DNA from: Amorphophallus konjac
Taxonomy: Eukaryota; Streptophyta; Magnoliopsida; Alismatales; Araceae
DNA: 64,000 nucleotides
Assembly: GCA_022559845.1 (NCBI GenBank)
Contig: CM040126.1
Location: 225,252,641-225,316,640, forward strand
Direction of reading: 5' to 3'
Below are positions 36,001-46,975 of this stretch, piece by piece. Every line of letters starts with the position of its first letter. Positions within the stretch are counted from its first letter, which is position 1. The notes below the pieces were generated by a model. That model was not told the DNA's origin and ran no database searches. It was given only the letters and a program-made list of their open reading frames with translations. Made by a program: the position numbers and the translations under genes.

Positions 36001-37320
36001 CCTGCTGTGCTCGCATTATTTTATGAGCAGCAGTAGGAGATCAAAAGATTGAAGGCATAGTTGGCCGAAGTGACAAAACTTATGTCTGACCTAACTGGGG
36101 GCATTCTCCTCCGACAGGGAAGATCTACGAATCCGAAGCACTTGCCTGTCACTAAGACAAAACTGTATAGCCACAGGCAGGAAGATACTGAATATGCCAT
36201 GGGTTACATCAAGAAGTGGAGGGACCTCCATGAAAGATGCGAGCCTCCTCTAGGCCACGAAGCCGCTATCAAGGTTTGCAAACGAAGTCTGAAACAAGAA
36301 AATTTCCAAAGGATAGCTGGCGTCAAGTTCCAGTCCTTTGATCACTTGAGCATAAAGGCAGCCGACATAAAAGCCCAGCTGTCGAAGTGCCACCCAACCG
36401 TTTCCATGGTAGAACGGGACAACCAACCCCCAAGCACCAACTTTTGTGTGTTCGTGCACTTGAGAGGGAAGGCAAAGGAAGCAGCCGGTCCTTCAACCAG
36501 TCAGCCGGTGGAACAAATCCCCACATTGCGGGAGAAGATGAAGAAGCCTTATTCCTTCCCGAGGGATAAAACTCGGGGGATCTTTGAATGGGCTTGCCAC
36601 TACTGCAAGGTTACTCTGCCAGAGCCCAAGAGGCCAGAGGATGCCAGAAGAGGTGATGACCCTCGATTATGCCCCTATCATCAGGTACTGGGCCATCCTA
36701 TCGAAGATTGTTACGTTTTCAAAGATATCATCCAAAGACTGATCAAAAGGGGCAAATTACCGATGGGGAAATATGAAGTAGATCCACCACGACTGTATGA
36801 AGCAGGCATTTACAAAAGGGGAGTTCACATGATCTCTCTCTCTATGGGGGTCGTAGGCTCAACCAATGAAACATGTTATGAAGCAAACGTGGTCTCCCTC
36901 TTCACCCCCATGGGTGAGGGACCCGTAGAGGCTATCTACGATGATTACCAAGAAGATTGCAAAGAAACCCAGCAGCTCTCTATGCCAGGAAATACCCCGA
37001 AGCCCCTTGCAATGATACATGAAGGGCCGAAGGCCAATACCCCCCGCAAATGCTGGGAATCTATCGAAGCCGAGGTCATCATGACTTCTAATAATGCTCC
37101 ACGGGGGCAAGTAGCTGAAGGACTCCTTACTACCCCTTGGAGTGATCCATCCACGGGCCAACATCCAAGCTGCCCGAAAATTGAATTGCCGATGCCAACG
37201 CCGATCCAAGAGCCAGAGCAAGAATCTCGTAATGCCCTACTACATGGTGGGGCGAAGCAATGGGACACCTATGATGTCCTCAAAGTTGAAGAAGATGATG
37301 AAGGCTTCATCGATCTGTAG
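36001..37320 (+). pseudogene. gag: C: second gag-like copy, internally deleted
   Basis: The coil PAVLALFYEQQ-EIKRLKA-LAEVTKLM, with two stops, opens into a 419-codon frame at 36061. From about residue 45 it matches the gag at 24.3 kb (EDTEYAMGYIKKWRDLHERCEPP against the YIKRWRNL segment). It includes the FEWACHYC and CPYHQVLGHPIEDCYVFKDI boxes, and ends in an acidic tail (VEEDDEGFIDL). The capsid core that should lie between the coil and YIKKW is missing. A second gag between protease and RT is not a normal gypsy order; recombination between two related copies is the likely cause. Confidence 0.75.
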
Positions 37321-37615
37321 CCGGCTCCCTCGGAAATAGAAGATGGTGGCCAGGCCACCGTTGATGAGCTGATCGAAGTAAACCTCGACACGAAAGATGA
37401 GCCTAGGCCAACCTTCCTCAGTGCCCTCCTTCTCCTAGAAGAAAGAAAGTGACATATACAGCTCCTCCAAGAGTTCCGAGATTATTTTGCTTGGAACTAC
37501 AAAGAGATGCTAGGCCTCAGCCCTGAAATTGCTCAACATATATTGGCCATCGACCCCAAGGCCGAACCAGTGAAGCAATCACCCCGGCGAATGAGGCCGG
37601 AACTAATCAGCCAGG
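37321..37615 (+). pseudogene. pol: C: start of reverse transcriptase, cut by F
   Basis: The frame gives VDELIEVNLDTKDEPRP and, after one TGA, LLQEFRDYFAWNYKEMLGL and EPVKQSPRRMRPELI. This is the N-terminal flank of Tat reverse transcriptase. It stops at the F LTR, before any catalytic motif. Confidence 0.85.
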
Positions 37616-39359
37616 TGTAGATATATTTTCTCCTCCCGTCCATTTCTTCCAATGTCTTCCTAATGTCTATTCTACCATATCCGATATGACAAACGAATGA
37701 AGACAGAAGGAAAGGGAGGAAACAAAAACCTATGATCGCCACCAAAGCGCTGAACGTGATGAACACACCGTGCCTTGGAAAGAGGGAGAGACACTTGCCT
37801 GGCCTGCAGCGCTGGGAAGATGAACGGTTCAGGTAGAACCGCCTAAAGCATACACGGTCTTACGATAGACCATTTAAGGATGCTGTAGAAGATGCGGGAT
37901 GAAGCGCTCCTAGAAGTTGAATGGCTCTGGCACGACCGCAAGAAGAAGAAGGACAGTCCAGTCTTCACCGCACATCTCCTTGAACGGACTGTAGAGAATC
38001 GCTCAAGACCACCAAGCCAGAAGTCATAAAGGGTCCAACCTCCACCCTCTCCAGCCGGCCAGAGGGGATGGGCCTCGTGCTAGGGATTGCTGACCTGCAA
38101 AACGACGTAAAAACATAGAGAAAACCTAGATTAGAACTGAATGGTGTAGTAAATGCCAAAATAGTGTGAAATGAACATGAATAAGTGGAAAGGGGATACT
38201 TGGGGGATTGTAAACCCCTAGGGTGTCCAAAAACGTAGGTGGGTGTGTGCATGGCAACGGAGATGAAGAGAAATGTGGGGAGAAAGTAATGAAAGTAATG
38301 CATGCAATCAAAAAGTGGACAAAACTATCAAACACAAAAGACTCAAAAACTGGACTACTCCTTGAACCGGAGGCTTGTATGGACGTGGAAAGCCTCCCTC
38401 CTTGGTTCTAGGTCGCTCAAGAATGCGGCAGGGCTTCGCCGTCGACCAAAAATCTCCCCTCTTTTCAACCCGGCCTTTAGGGTCTATTTATAGAGCACCT
38501 AAAGTCCTAGCTCGAAATTAGGGTTTAGAGGCATTTTCAGGTCGAGATAATCAAAGGAAAATCGTAGATAAACAGGTTATCTTTTATCCAGTCGAAACGG
38601 CACTTAAAATGATTGATTATCCGTGGAGAAAATGATGGGAGAAGTTGGGGATAAAACAACAGATAAAGAGATAAAATCTGTTGAAATTCAACAATCGACT
38701 GGATGAACGGTCTTACGATAGACCGCCCAACTGGATGTGCGGTCATGTCCTGACCGTCCAACCTCGTCGGTGAAAATTCAAAATAAATAGAAAATAATCC
38801 AAATTATCCACTGAACTGACCGAAACCTTCGCCGTTGGACTCTCATAGATGAACAGCTCAGATGAGACCGTTCAAACATTGAGCGGCCAAGGACAAACCG
38901 TTCTAGCCTTGTCGGTGATAAATAGATTAATTGGATAATTATCTGTGGAAACCCTCAAGCGCAGGACTCTGAGAGATGGGTGGCTACTATGCGTCCGTTC
39001 ATTAAGTTGAACGGCCAGAATAGGACCGCATAAATGCTTGTCGGTGGAAATTCAGAAAATTAACAAAAATATTCCAAAATAGATGGACGGTCCACAGTCA
39101 ACCGCACATGGATTGAGCGGCCCGTGATGAACCGTACATGCACATGGGCGCTTGAAACTTATAGAAAAGCCCAATCAACTAAAACCAAGGCCCGTTAAGC
39201 CCTGATGCAACTTGGACCTAACCAAGGAGGGAGGCAACCCATAAAACTGGCCCAAAGCATGCCTGAAAACAGCCCAAACGGGTGATGGACAACTCGAGGC
39301 ATCAACAAATTGGAGTAAGAGGAACGACTCAACTTATCGGCATAAAATGGGTGTCAACA
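37616..39359 (-). mobile_element. F: 3' LTR
   Basis: The minus strand starts TGTTGACACCCATTTTATGC, typical of Tat LTRs, and ends ATATCTACA; 1744 bp. The PPT at 39360 adjoins it. It contains palindrome pairs (ACGGTC/GACCG type) at 37824/37854, 38707/38739, 38853/38883 and 39087/39117. The base run before it (CCAGG, 37611-37615) would be the target duplication, but its partner is outside. Confidence 0.75.
38485..38492 (-). promoter_or_regulatory. TATA box of F LTR
   Basis: TATAAATAGACCC on the minus strand, about 870 bp into the LTR. Confidence 0.5.
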
Positions 39360-39373
39360 TATGCCCCTCCTTA
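39360..39373 (-). promoter_or_regulatory. F: polypurine tract
   Basis: The minus strand reads TTAAGGAGGGGCATA next to TGTTGACACCC, the standard PPT/LTR junction. Confidence 0.8.
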
Positions 39374-40603
39374 ACATCCTCTTTACAGCGGAGCGAGCGG
39401 AGGTGAAGCGGAAATGTAGCGGAGCGGACTGAAAAGCGGGCGTTAAGGTAAAACGACACCCATTTTTTTACCAACAAGCGACATGAATCTTCCAGAAAAC
39501 TCTGAACCAAACGCATGGAATGATAAAACCAAAAGCGACACTAGTCTGGAGGAACTAAACTAAATGACATAAATCGACAAGACCAACCTCATGGGGGACA
39601 CAATCCCGCGGTCCAATGAGGAGGCCAAAAGCAGGCAGCAAAAGTAAACGAAACAGGCTAAAGCTCCATACGGGGACCTCTTAATCAACCAAACCAGACG
39701 AATAGACCAAAGAGAACCTTCCAACTCAGAGTGGAATTAGTTCCTCTTACTCAAACACTGAACGCACAGTTAACCATCACTGATGGGACATTCTTCAAGC
39801 AAACCATGGGTCATGAAAACTCAAAAAGATGCGTATGATGCATGCTAGGCTAAAATAAAAGAAATCGTTAAAACAAATGCGAAGAAAGATTAAAATATAA
39901 AATATTCGAGAATAATATTGCTAAGATGGGAAAATCAGAGTCAAGACACTATCCGCAACCACGGCGTGCATGATAGAACCATCCTCCCCGGGACATCCCA
40001 ACGTAACGGCCTATCTGAAGATTAAACACGTGAACCTGGATCATTATCGTTTTTGTTAAAGGGGAACATCAGATCCTGGAACACGTATATAACCAAATGG
40101 TTCTCGAGATAATATATTATAGTACCATATAATAATGCAATAAGGGTGACAAGGATAGAAGGCTATACCTGACTTACCTGTGCAGGCGAAACGGCAAGTA
40201 AGAGTTTGGATGCTACACATAAAATTGTTAACAAGATTTGCAATAATATCAAAATTCATCAATTGAACACCAAGTGCAGACAATATTAAAACATGAATGG
40301 TTAGAAACCAACCGCCCCAAGAAGAACGGTTATCTATAAGCCGTATATATCATAGAACTTGAACCGACTTAAACATCCTACCGTTGAAGATGAGCGGTCA
40401 CTCCTCAACCATTCAAATGAAGGGCGGTCTAACGATAGACCGTACAACCTCTGCAACCTGAAAATGCTAAGCCCTTCGTCTCCCTCCACCGTAACCGACG
40501 GTGGGAGGGGACGAAGGGAAAACCACCCCATTTCCAAGCCCTCTCTCTCAACTCTCTCACTCCCCGAGCTCTCTCCTTTCTCAAACCCTCCCTCTCGTCC
40601 TCT
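39374..40603. other. F: spacer between PPT and the first antisense gene
   Basis: No coding sequence is recognised. A palindrome pair lies at 40394/40424, 180-250 bp before the gene start. AT-rich TATA-like runs at 40331-40350 could serve the plus-strand gene, but this is weak. Confidence 0.5.
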
Positions 40604-43600
40604 ATGCGCCAGAAGCACCAAGCTCGATGCCCCGAGATGGCCGAAGAAGGAGGGAGCTCATCGTCGCCGTCGACCGCCGCCGCGAGCACCGATGGACCAC
40701 TGCCGGCGGAGGTGCCGACGACGTCCACGGCCGAGGGAGACGCACTCCCGCCACCGGCCGGCGCCAGAGAGGAGCAAGGGACGAACACGTCCCGAGACGA
40801 GGACGCCGGAGAGGGGCCACCGGTGGAGAAGTCGGCCAAGAAGCCGAGGGACCCCGAGGTAGGTGCTCTAACCCCCCCCCCCCATTTCCATTTTTCTTCA
40901 ATTTTAAGCCATGCATGTTAGTTAAAGGGGATTTTGGGGGATGAGGGAGGCTAAGGACCGGTCTGGGGGCGCCATGGTGGCCTCCCCGCTGGTGGGGAAA
41001 CCCTCACCGTCGTCGGGGAAGATGACGGTAGGACGGTTTAGACAAAACCGCACAAACGAAAATATACGGCTCACATAGAGCCGCCCAAACTACATACGGC
41101 CCAGGGGGAGCCGTTCAAACTCACACAACAATAGAACCGAACCAAGCAAGGACGGTGAGAGGCTCACCGTACGAACAACAAGCGAGCCACATTGGCCCAT
41201 CCAATACCCGGTCAACAAAGAACGATGCGGTTCCTATAGGACCGCCCAACCCCCCTGCGGCCCAGGAGTGGCCGTTTGACACTAAGAGGCATGAGGAATT
41301 AAAGAATGGTGCAAGCTCACCCGTTCAAGATAGGAACGACCCGTGCCAGCCCGTTCGAAACACAAAACCTAGGAAGTAAAACGGTGCATATGGGACCGTT
41401 CAAGGGGACGAGCGACTTGTGGGGAACCGCTCTTCTGACAGAGATTTAATCCTTCATGATTTTATTTATATGAAATAAAATGCTTAACTAAATTACTAAA
41501 ATGCATCAAAAATGAATGAAATGAATGCAGGGAAAGCGCAGGACCTGCACCTCATGGCTGCAGGTCCGCACAGTGTACTTAGAACTGTCGGACTTCCAGA
41601 GAGAGTGGTTGGCTGCCATGGGGTTCGCCCCATTCCTGAGCATCAAGGTGTGTCGGTTCGACGCAGCTCTGCTCAAAACCCTGCACGACCGCTAGGACCC
41701 AGTGAGTCGGATGTTTCTCTTCTCGTGGGGGCATATGGTCCCCACGCTAGAGGACATGGCCAGGCTCACTGGCCTTCGAGTGCACGGGTCACCGGTTAGC
41801 GGGACCACTTTTCCCTACTACCCGGCGATGGCTCGGGGATTGCTGGGCTTGGAGCTGCGGCGCCCTGAGAGGCAGTCGACCCTCCTACCCTGGGCTAGTC
41901 TTCAGGACAGCCTGGGATTATGACGGGTGGGAGTTGCAGTCGGAGAGCAGCCGGAGGAGCACTTGCAGCGGTTGGTGGAGTTTGCGCGGCCGAGAGTAGC
42001 TGCAGGGCCAGGAGCGGAGGCGGACAGAGTGCTGCGACGGTTCCTGATGCTGATGTTCGGGCGACTCCTCTTCTCCACCAGAGCGGACGTGATGAGTTGC
42101 CGGTTCCTTCCTTTCCTCGAGGAGCTGAGCCACATGGGTGACTACGCGTGGGGAGCAGCAGTCCTCGCCTTCTTGTTTGATACGCTGAGTTCGATGGCTC
42201 GTCAGATGATGCTCGGGGGCTTCTCCCCCTTACTCCAGGTACGACTCTTACCTTAGACTTAATTATGCAACTCTATATGCTTCCTAAATGCTTGACACGA
42301 TGCTGTGATGCAGGTGTGGGCCTACGTACGCCTACGTGGGTTGGGCAGAGGTGAGGAGACCCGTCCTGGGCTCCTACCGATTGCACAGAGGTGGACAACA
42401 CCTTGGGAGACTGCAGCCCTGAGATGGCAAATCGGAGAGCTGCAAGATGACCTGGACGCTCTACCGTTCGCCTTGATATACTTCTAAACTCAGACTCTTT
42501 AATTAAATGCAATTCTTATATGATGATGATGCTGATGTGACTTTCTATTTCTTGCAGGTACGGTGGACACCTTACACAGAGGAGGGTCAGCCTTGGGTGG
42601 TCGTTGCCCTTGCCTTTGCCGGACGAGATGTGTGGCTTCACTGCGTGAATGTGGTGGAGCCACTGCACTACAGATTGGTGATGAGGACCATCGGGGTCCA
42701 TCAGGCCGTGGTGGAGTTTTCGGTGCCTGAGAAGGCGGGGGAGCGAGTGATGAGGACTACCCAGGGGCCTAGCGGCAGCATTTGATTGGTCCACGAGGAA
42801 CGCTACGCAGGTGGCCGACTGGACAGCTCTTGGGCGAGTGGTGACCGCCCGAGTGGAGAGTGACTCAGCATACTACACTGCGTACGCCAGACACTACCGG
42901 GACCAGGTGTTCCGGGGTGCCCACCGACCGGTACGACTTCTAAACTTAAACTCTATCTATTATGCTTATGATTACTATATGATGCACTGACATGGACTTC
43001 TAAATGCAGATTGACCCTGAGGTACGACTGGCAGAGCTTCAGGGGCTCCTGCACTCCACCATCAAGGAGCGGGACGAGGCCCGACAGGCCCTGGCCTTAC
43101 TGGTGAGTCTTCTAAACCCTAAACTCTTCTAAACTACACAAATGCTTATACTTATGCATGTGACTGACCTGGAGTTTTGGATGTAGCGTGCTGAGGGTAC
43201 CCAACGGCAGGGGGCCGATGCTCCTTCTTCTTCTTCTACCCAGACTCCTGCAGATCGGGCCGAGCACGAGGCCGACTTCACTCGGATGGTAGCGCGGGCC
43301 AAAGCGGCCGAGGTGGCGCTCACCGAGAGGGTACGCAAATCACTACACTTTCCCTTGTTATTTATACTTATGAAATGTATGAAATGCAATTGACTGACAA
43401 TGATGTGTGCATGTAGACGTCCAAGCTGACCCGCCTTAGGACCGAGCTTGAGCAGAGCCGGGCAGCGGCTCGGGAGGAGGTGGCCCGTGCACGGGAGGAG
43501 GCAGCACAGAGCTGAATAGCAGACGCGCTGGAGATGGCGCTTCTTCGGGCTGAGCTGGAGCAACTCCGAGCTAGCGCGACCGAGGCGGAGCGCTACCAGG

Positions 43601-43905
43601 CTGAGGCAGAGCGCTACCGGGCTGAGACAGAGCAGGCCCGGTTACAGGCTGCCAGACTGGAGGGCATGGTGGCGGGCATGAGAGAGGTGAGTCGGGAGCG
43701 TAGCCGAGCGACTCCGAGCGGCAGCCATGGCACTCATGGCTCTGTTAGGAGTTACTTCACAGGCTCCTCTGGCCACCAGAGGAATGAGGAGGATGAGCGA
43801 CGCCGGCGACGTCAGCGCGACGAGGCAGTTTCAGCGATGCCTCCCCCAAAGAGGCACGAGGGATCCGGAGACAGCGACGGGGGCCAGAGAGAGGGACATG
43901 CTTGA
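40604..43905 (+). pseudogene. Plant mobile domain (PMD) gene, seven exons, antisense in F
   Basis: Exons read by splice signals and frame: 40604-40858, 41531-42238, 42314-42475, 42558-42930, 43010-43102, 43187-43330, 43417-43905. Exon 1 is Ser/Ala/Pro-rich and low-complexity (a second in-frame ATG is at 40637). Exon 2 has the plant mobile domain: FAPFLSIKVCRFDAALLKTL, FSWGHMVPTLEDMARLTGL, and later YAWGAAVLAFLFDTL. Exon 4 has VRWTPY. Exons 5-7 form a charged coiled coil and a basic tail (RRRRRQRD). PMD proteins include MAIL/MAIN silencing factors and many transposon-borne relatives. Defects: TAG at 41693, TGA at 41921 and 43513, a frameshift near 42780, and a lost donor after exon 3 (AT for GT). 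Confidence 0.8.
40859..41530 (+). other. Intron 1 of the PMD gene, rich in palindromes
   Basis: 672 bp, GT at 40859 and TGCAG at 41530. It holds palindromes of the ACGG/CCGT type starting near 41034, 41076, 41094, 41227, 41257, 41381 and 41412; the last four form two pairs 30 and 31 bp apart. Confidence 0.65.
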
Positions 43906-44163
43906 CTTTTGTACTTGGCCCGACTTTGTACATGATGTGATATGATAGTGATATGCCTTTGTTTTTGTGTATTTTGTGGATGTATGAATGTATGAATGAA
44001 TGGATGAATGTGACTACTGACTTGACACGAGTGCGTGAGTGAGAGACGACGACTACGGGTGAGACACGACTACGGGTGTGACGCGACACGACCACGAGTG
44101 AGATAGAGGGACGCTGACTCCGAGTGGGAGAGAGAAAGCGTGATGCCAAATGAGTGACATTAA

Positions 44164-44246
44164 ACGAGTGAGATGAGGGCGTCAAATGAGTGAGATGAGG
44201 GCGTCAAATGAGTGAGATGAGGGCGCCAAATGAGTGAGACGAGGGA
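44164..44246. repeat. 22-bp tandem repeat, about four units
   Basis: Unit GAGTGAGATGAGGGCGTCAAAT repeated head to tail, last unit slightly changed. Confidence 0.85.
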
Positions 44247-44338
44247 TGCCACGACTACTAGTTGGACAGGTTGACAACTTATTGGACAAGGGCTTCAGAT
44301 CAGAAGGATTGTTCTCAGTGGGCCGCTCAAAGCAATAC

Positions 44339-44545
44339 ACGGTCTGTAATAGACCGTTCCAAGGAGAATCGAACGGTTTTTTATAAACCGTGCGGAATGT
44401 TAAACGGTTTACCATAAACTGCGTAAGAAGAAGAACGGTCTAAATCAGGTCACCTAAAGTCTTACCCTTGAGTTCTTTGGAGGATGATAAGCGATCTATA
44501 ACGGGTCGCGCAAGGGGATGGGCGATCTATCGTAAGACCGTCCAA
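44339..44545. repeat. Palindrome run upstream of the second antisense gene
   Basis: Units beginning ACGG at 44339, 44373, 44404 and 44435 (34, 31 and 31 bp apart), then GCGATC units at 44491 and 44522 (31 bp apart). Best symmetry: ACGGTCTGTAATAGACCGT at 44339. Confidence 0.8.
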
Positions 44546-44690
44546 ATGGATATTCTGCGAACTAGAAGGAGACTCTCTTGGAGAATCCCTAACCCGAGGG
44601 TAAACCGCCTTAAACTTATCCAAACCTCATCTTAACCCGTCTAGACTTATCCAACCCGATCTCAAGAGACCTAGGCTTCCTAACAAGCCC

Positions 44691-44698
44691 TATAAGTA
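44691..44698 (+). promoter_or_regulatory. TATA box of the DUF7745-like gene
   Basis: TATAAGTA in CCCTATAAGTAGGAGGG, about 90 bp before the ATG at 44780, with a CT-rich leader between. It is a good plant core promoter on the strand opposite to the element F transcript. Confidence 0.55.
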
Positions 44699-44779
44699 GG
44701 AGGGAGAACCTAAATTCGTGATTCACACATCCTCCTCCTTCTAAGCCTTGAAACCTTTGCTATTCATCAGCAAATCATC

Positions 44780-45546
44780 ATGAAGAGGGCCCTAGAGGGG
44801 AGTTTCATGGAGGGAGCATCTTTTGAAGGGCCAAAGCCGGCCAGGAAAGAGCGGGAAGTGCTCCAACGACTGACCGCGATCCCGCGACATCTCAGTTCGA
44901 GCCCTCTGAGAAAGGTAAGCTAATCATGATTTCATTCAATTCAATTCTTTCATTCACTTACATGCTTTTCCTTCCTCTCTCTTTTCTTCCATCTTCTTTC
45001 TTCCCACCTCAGCTTCTTCCTGGCCCTAGGCGGTATTCCACTTTGAAGTGGTTGGCTCCCATGGTCCGTGCCTTGCCCCTAGGAGTGACATCTATCCTGA
45101 GATCTTGGCACCTACAACCTCTCCTAGTGTTAGGTCAGAACTACCCAAAGCTTTCTCTTGATTGGCATAGCATCTCAGCCTTAGTTGAAATCTGACATCC
45201 TCAAACTCATACATTCATTTTCCCATCATTCAAGGCCACTATCCTACTAGAGGAGGTAGAGACCTACTTCTCTTTACCCAGGTCCCAGGTGGGAGGGGAA
45301 GACTCAGTGTGTCATACTGTTGCCCCTATAGATCCTAGGCTCATCTTGGGAGGGTTCATACCAGACAGCAGGGATTTCTACACCTTCATAGGCCCACGTC
45401 AGATTCACCTTCTTCCTCTTAGCCAGTGGGTAGGTGAGCATTGCAAGAACAGGTGTGGATGGGATGAAGCCATAGCTAAGGCTGCATCCATTTGCTTGTG
45501 TGGGGCCATCTTGTTTCCTTCAGTTGACCATGTGTTAGAGCTGCCC
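44780..45546 (+). pseudogene. DUF7745-like plant gene, 5' part, antisense in F, split by G
   Basis: Exon 1 is 44780-44914 (45 codons, MKRALEGSFMEG). The intron, 44915-45012, has GTAAGC and CCTCAG ends. Exon 2 runs in phase from 45013 to the G insertion at 45547. It shows the features of the plant DUF7745 family: MVRALPLGVTSILRSWH, ATILLEEVETYFSLPRSQVGGED, VAPIDPRLILGGF, LPLSQWVGEHC and AASICLCGAILFPS. One TGA at 45193 replaces a likely Trp codon. The function of this family is unknown; it is plant-restricted and often transposon-linked, similar in layout to the PMD group. The family name is from memory of its motifs and should be checked. Confidence 0.7.
45542..45546. repeat. Target site duplication of G, left copy
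   Basis: TGCCC before TGTTGTCCC; the right copy is at 54865-54869. Both lie in the DUF7745-like coding frame. Confidence 0.9.
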
Positions 45547-46254
45547 TGTTGTCCCAGACTGGATGGCGGACAAGAAGGGGGGTTGAATTGTCCCCTTGAC
45601 CTAGATGGCGGATTTAAAAATTCTCTTTACTGAACACAGTGGAATTAAATATCAACTACTTGATTAGCCTAAACACATATGAGATTTAACAGGTTCTCTC
45701 AATCTTTCCGATATCACTCGTAATAACAATGCAAATGTTAGAGAAAATTATGCCTAGTACGAATAACAGAAGTAGCAGTGTGCAGTGGTGTAGTGAGTAA
45801 AAATCTATTAAACTAACCTGTGAAGCGAGATAGAAGAAAGGGACAAACACACAGGCAATCACAAAGGACACGGAGATTTTTAGGTGGTTCGGGACCACAA
45901 GGGCTCCCTACGTCCACCCCTCACCCAACCGGGTGAGGCTTCACTACACGCTACCGAAGTAGCAACACGGGGATGAACCCCAACCACACACACACACGCT
46001 GCTTCCGCAGCAATATCCACACACGGGGAAAATCCCCCAACAAGCTGCCACTGCAGCACACACACCCACACACAAAATCGGGGAGCTCACCCCGGACACT
46101 GAAAACCACACGGAGTCGCAGCTCCGTCAACACACAACAATCCACAGGGAAACTTTCCCACAATAATGCCCAGCACACGGAGACGCAGCTCCGCCCACAC
46201 ACTATGACTTTCCGAGTTTGATAAAATGAAAGAATATACAATGAACACCCAAAC

Positions 46255-46262
46255 TATTTATC
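46255..46262 (-). promoter_or_regulatory. TATA-like box of G 3' LTR
   Basis: GATAAATAG on the minus strand; the 5' LTR copy is at 52809-52816. Confidence 0.4.
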
Positions 46263-46787
46263 TATGCTCAGCTAAAAGGATAGAAACCCTTGTAAATCAA
46301 AGATAGATGACTCAAATGGATGCAAACAAGATGCAATAATGAATCCCCATGAGTAGAGAGAGGTTTAAGAAGATCTTCTCTAAGCCCCAAGTCGGAGGGT
46401 AGCCGGATTCCAATGTTGAGGACGTCCACACGATCCTCTCTTCAATCCGCTTCTTTCTTTCTTCAATCACGAGCTCAAACTCCTCCTGGATGTAGATGAT
46501 ATCCGCGTTCTTCTCCAGCTCCTCTCCTTTCCCTCTTTCTTTTCCTACAAGACAAGGAGAAAAAGATAGCACGTTAGAGCTCTCCTCTCTTTTCTTCCAA
46601 ATTCGCAACATATATACACCATGAGGATAAGTTGTGCAAAAGACCATTATACCCTTGTAAAACCCTAGCAAAACCACCCTAATATGTTCATTACTAACCC
46701 AAGGGCAAGTGTGTAAATTTTCAGCCCATTTGGATGTGATTTGGTCGGGTTACGGTGACTTACGAAATCCCGCACGGTGCTGCGAAT

Positions 46788-46975
46788 AGGGGGGGGGTCG
46801 ACCCACTTTGGAGGGGGTCGACCCACCTGCCAGACAGAATGTTGTCTGGCAGGTTTTGTCACAGGGGGGTCGACCCACTTCTGAAGGGGGGTCGACCCAC
46901 TTTCAGCCAGAGTGCTGAAAGTGCCCTGTTCTGCCCAGGGGACGACCCATTAGCATGGGGGGTCGACCCACTGAC
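46788..46975. repeat. Paired GGGTCGACCC palindromes, three 72-bp units
   Basis: GTCGAC cores at 46797, 46817, 46869, 46891, 46941 (GACGAC) and 46962. Within a pair they are 20-22 bp apart, and pairs repeat every 72 bp. Between pairs are hairpins: CCTGCCAGACA with TGTCTGGCAGG (11-bp stem), and CTTTCAGC with GCTGAAAG. The same block is in the other LTR at about 53344-53527. Confidence 0.9.

Larger units (their letters stand above)
7233..37615 (+). mobile_element. C: Tat-like Ty3/gypsy element, host of the nested insertions
   Basis: C is the outermost plus-strand element. It has a 5' LTR (7233-10405), a Tat-type leader box, gag, protease and the first part of reverse transcriptase. Three younger elements split it. 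D entered at 11931 and E at 24802, each with a perfect 5-bp duplication. F entered at 37616 inside the reverse transcriptase. Removing D and one ATGCT, or E and one ACAAT, brings the C reading frame back in register on both sides. The rest of pol and the 3' LTR are not in the window. Confidence 0.75.
43906..44779. other. Spacer between the two antisense genes
   Basis: No gene recognised. It has a short tandem array (44164-44246), a run of palindromes (44339-44545), and the promoter of the next gene at 44691. Confidence 0.55.

Noticed and set aside
40359..40944. Several overlapping frames on both strands at the PMD exon 1
   Set aside because: GC-rich sequence opens all frames; only the frame of 40604-40858 joins in phase to exon 2.
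45951..46241. Minus-strand 96-codon frame repeated at 52505-52795
   Set aside because: Lies inside both LTRs of G, downstream of TATA; no family, changes between copies are not codon-like.
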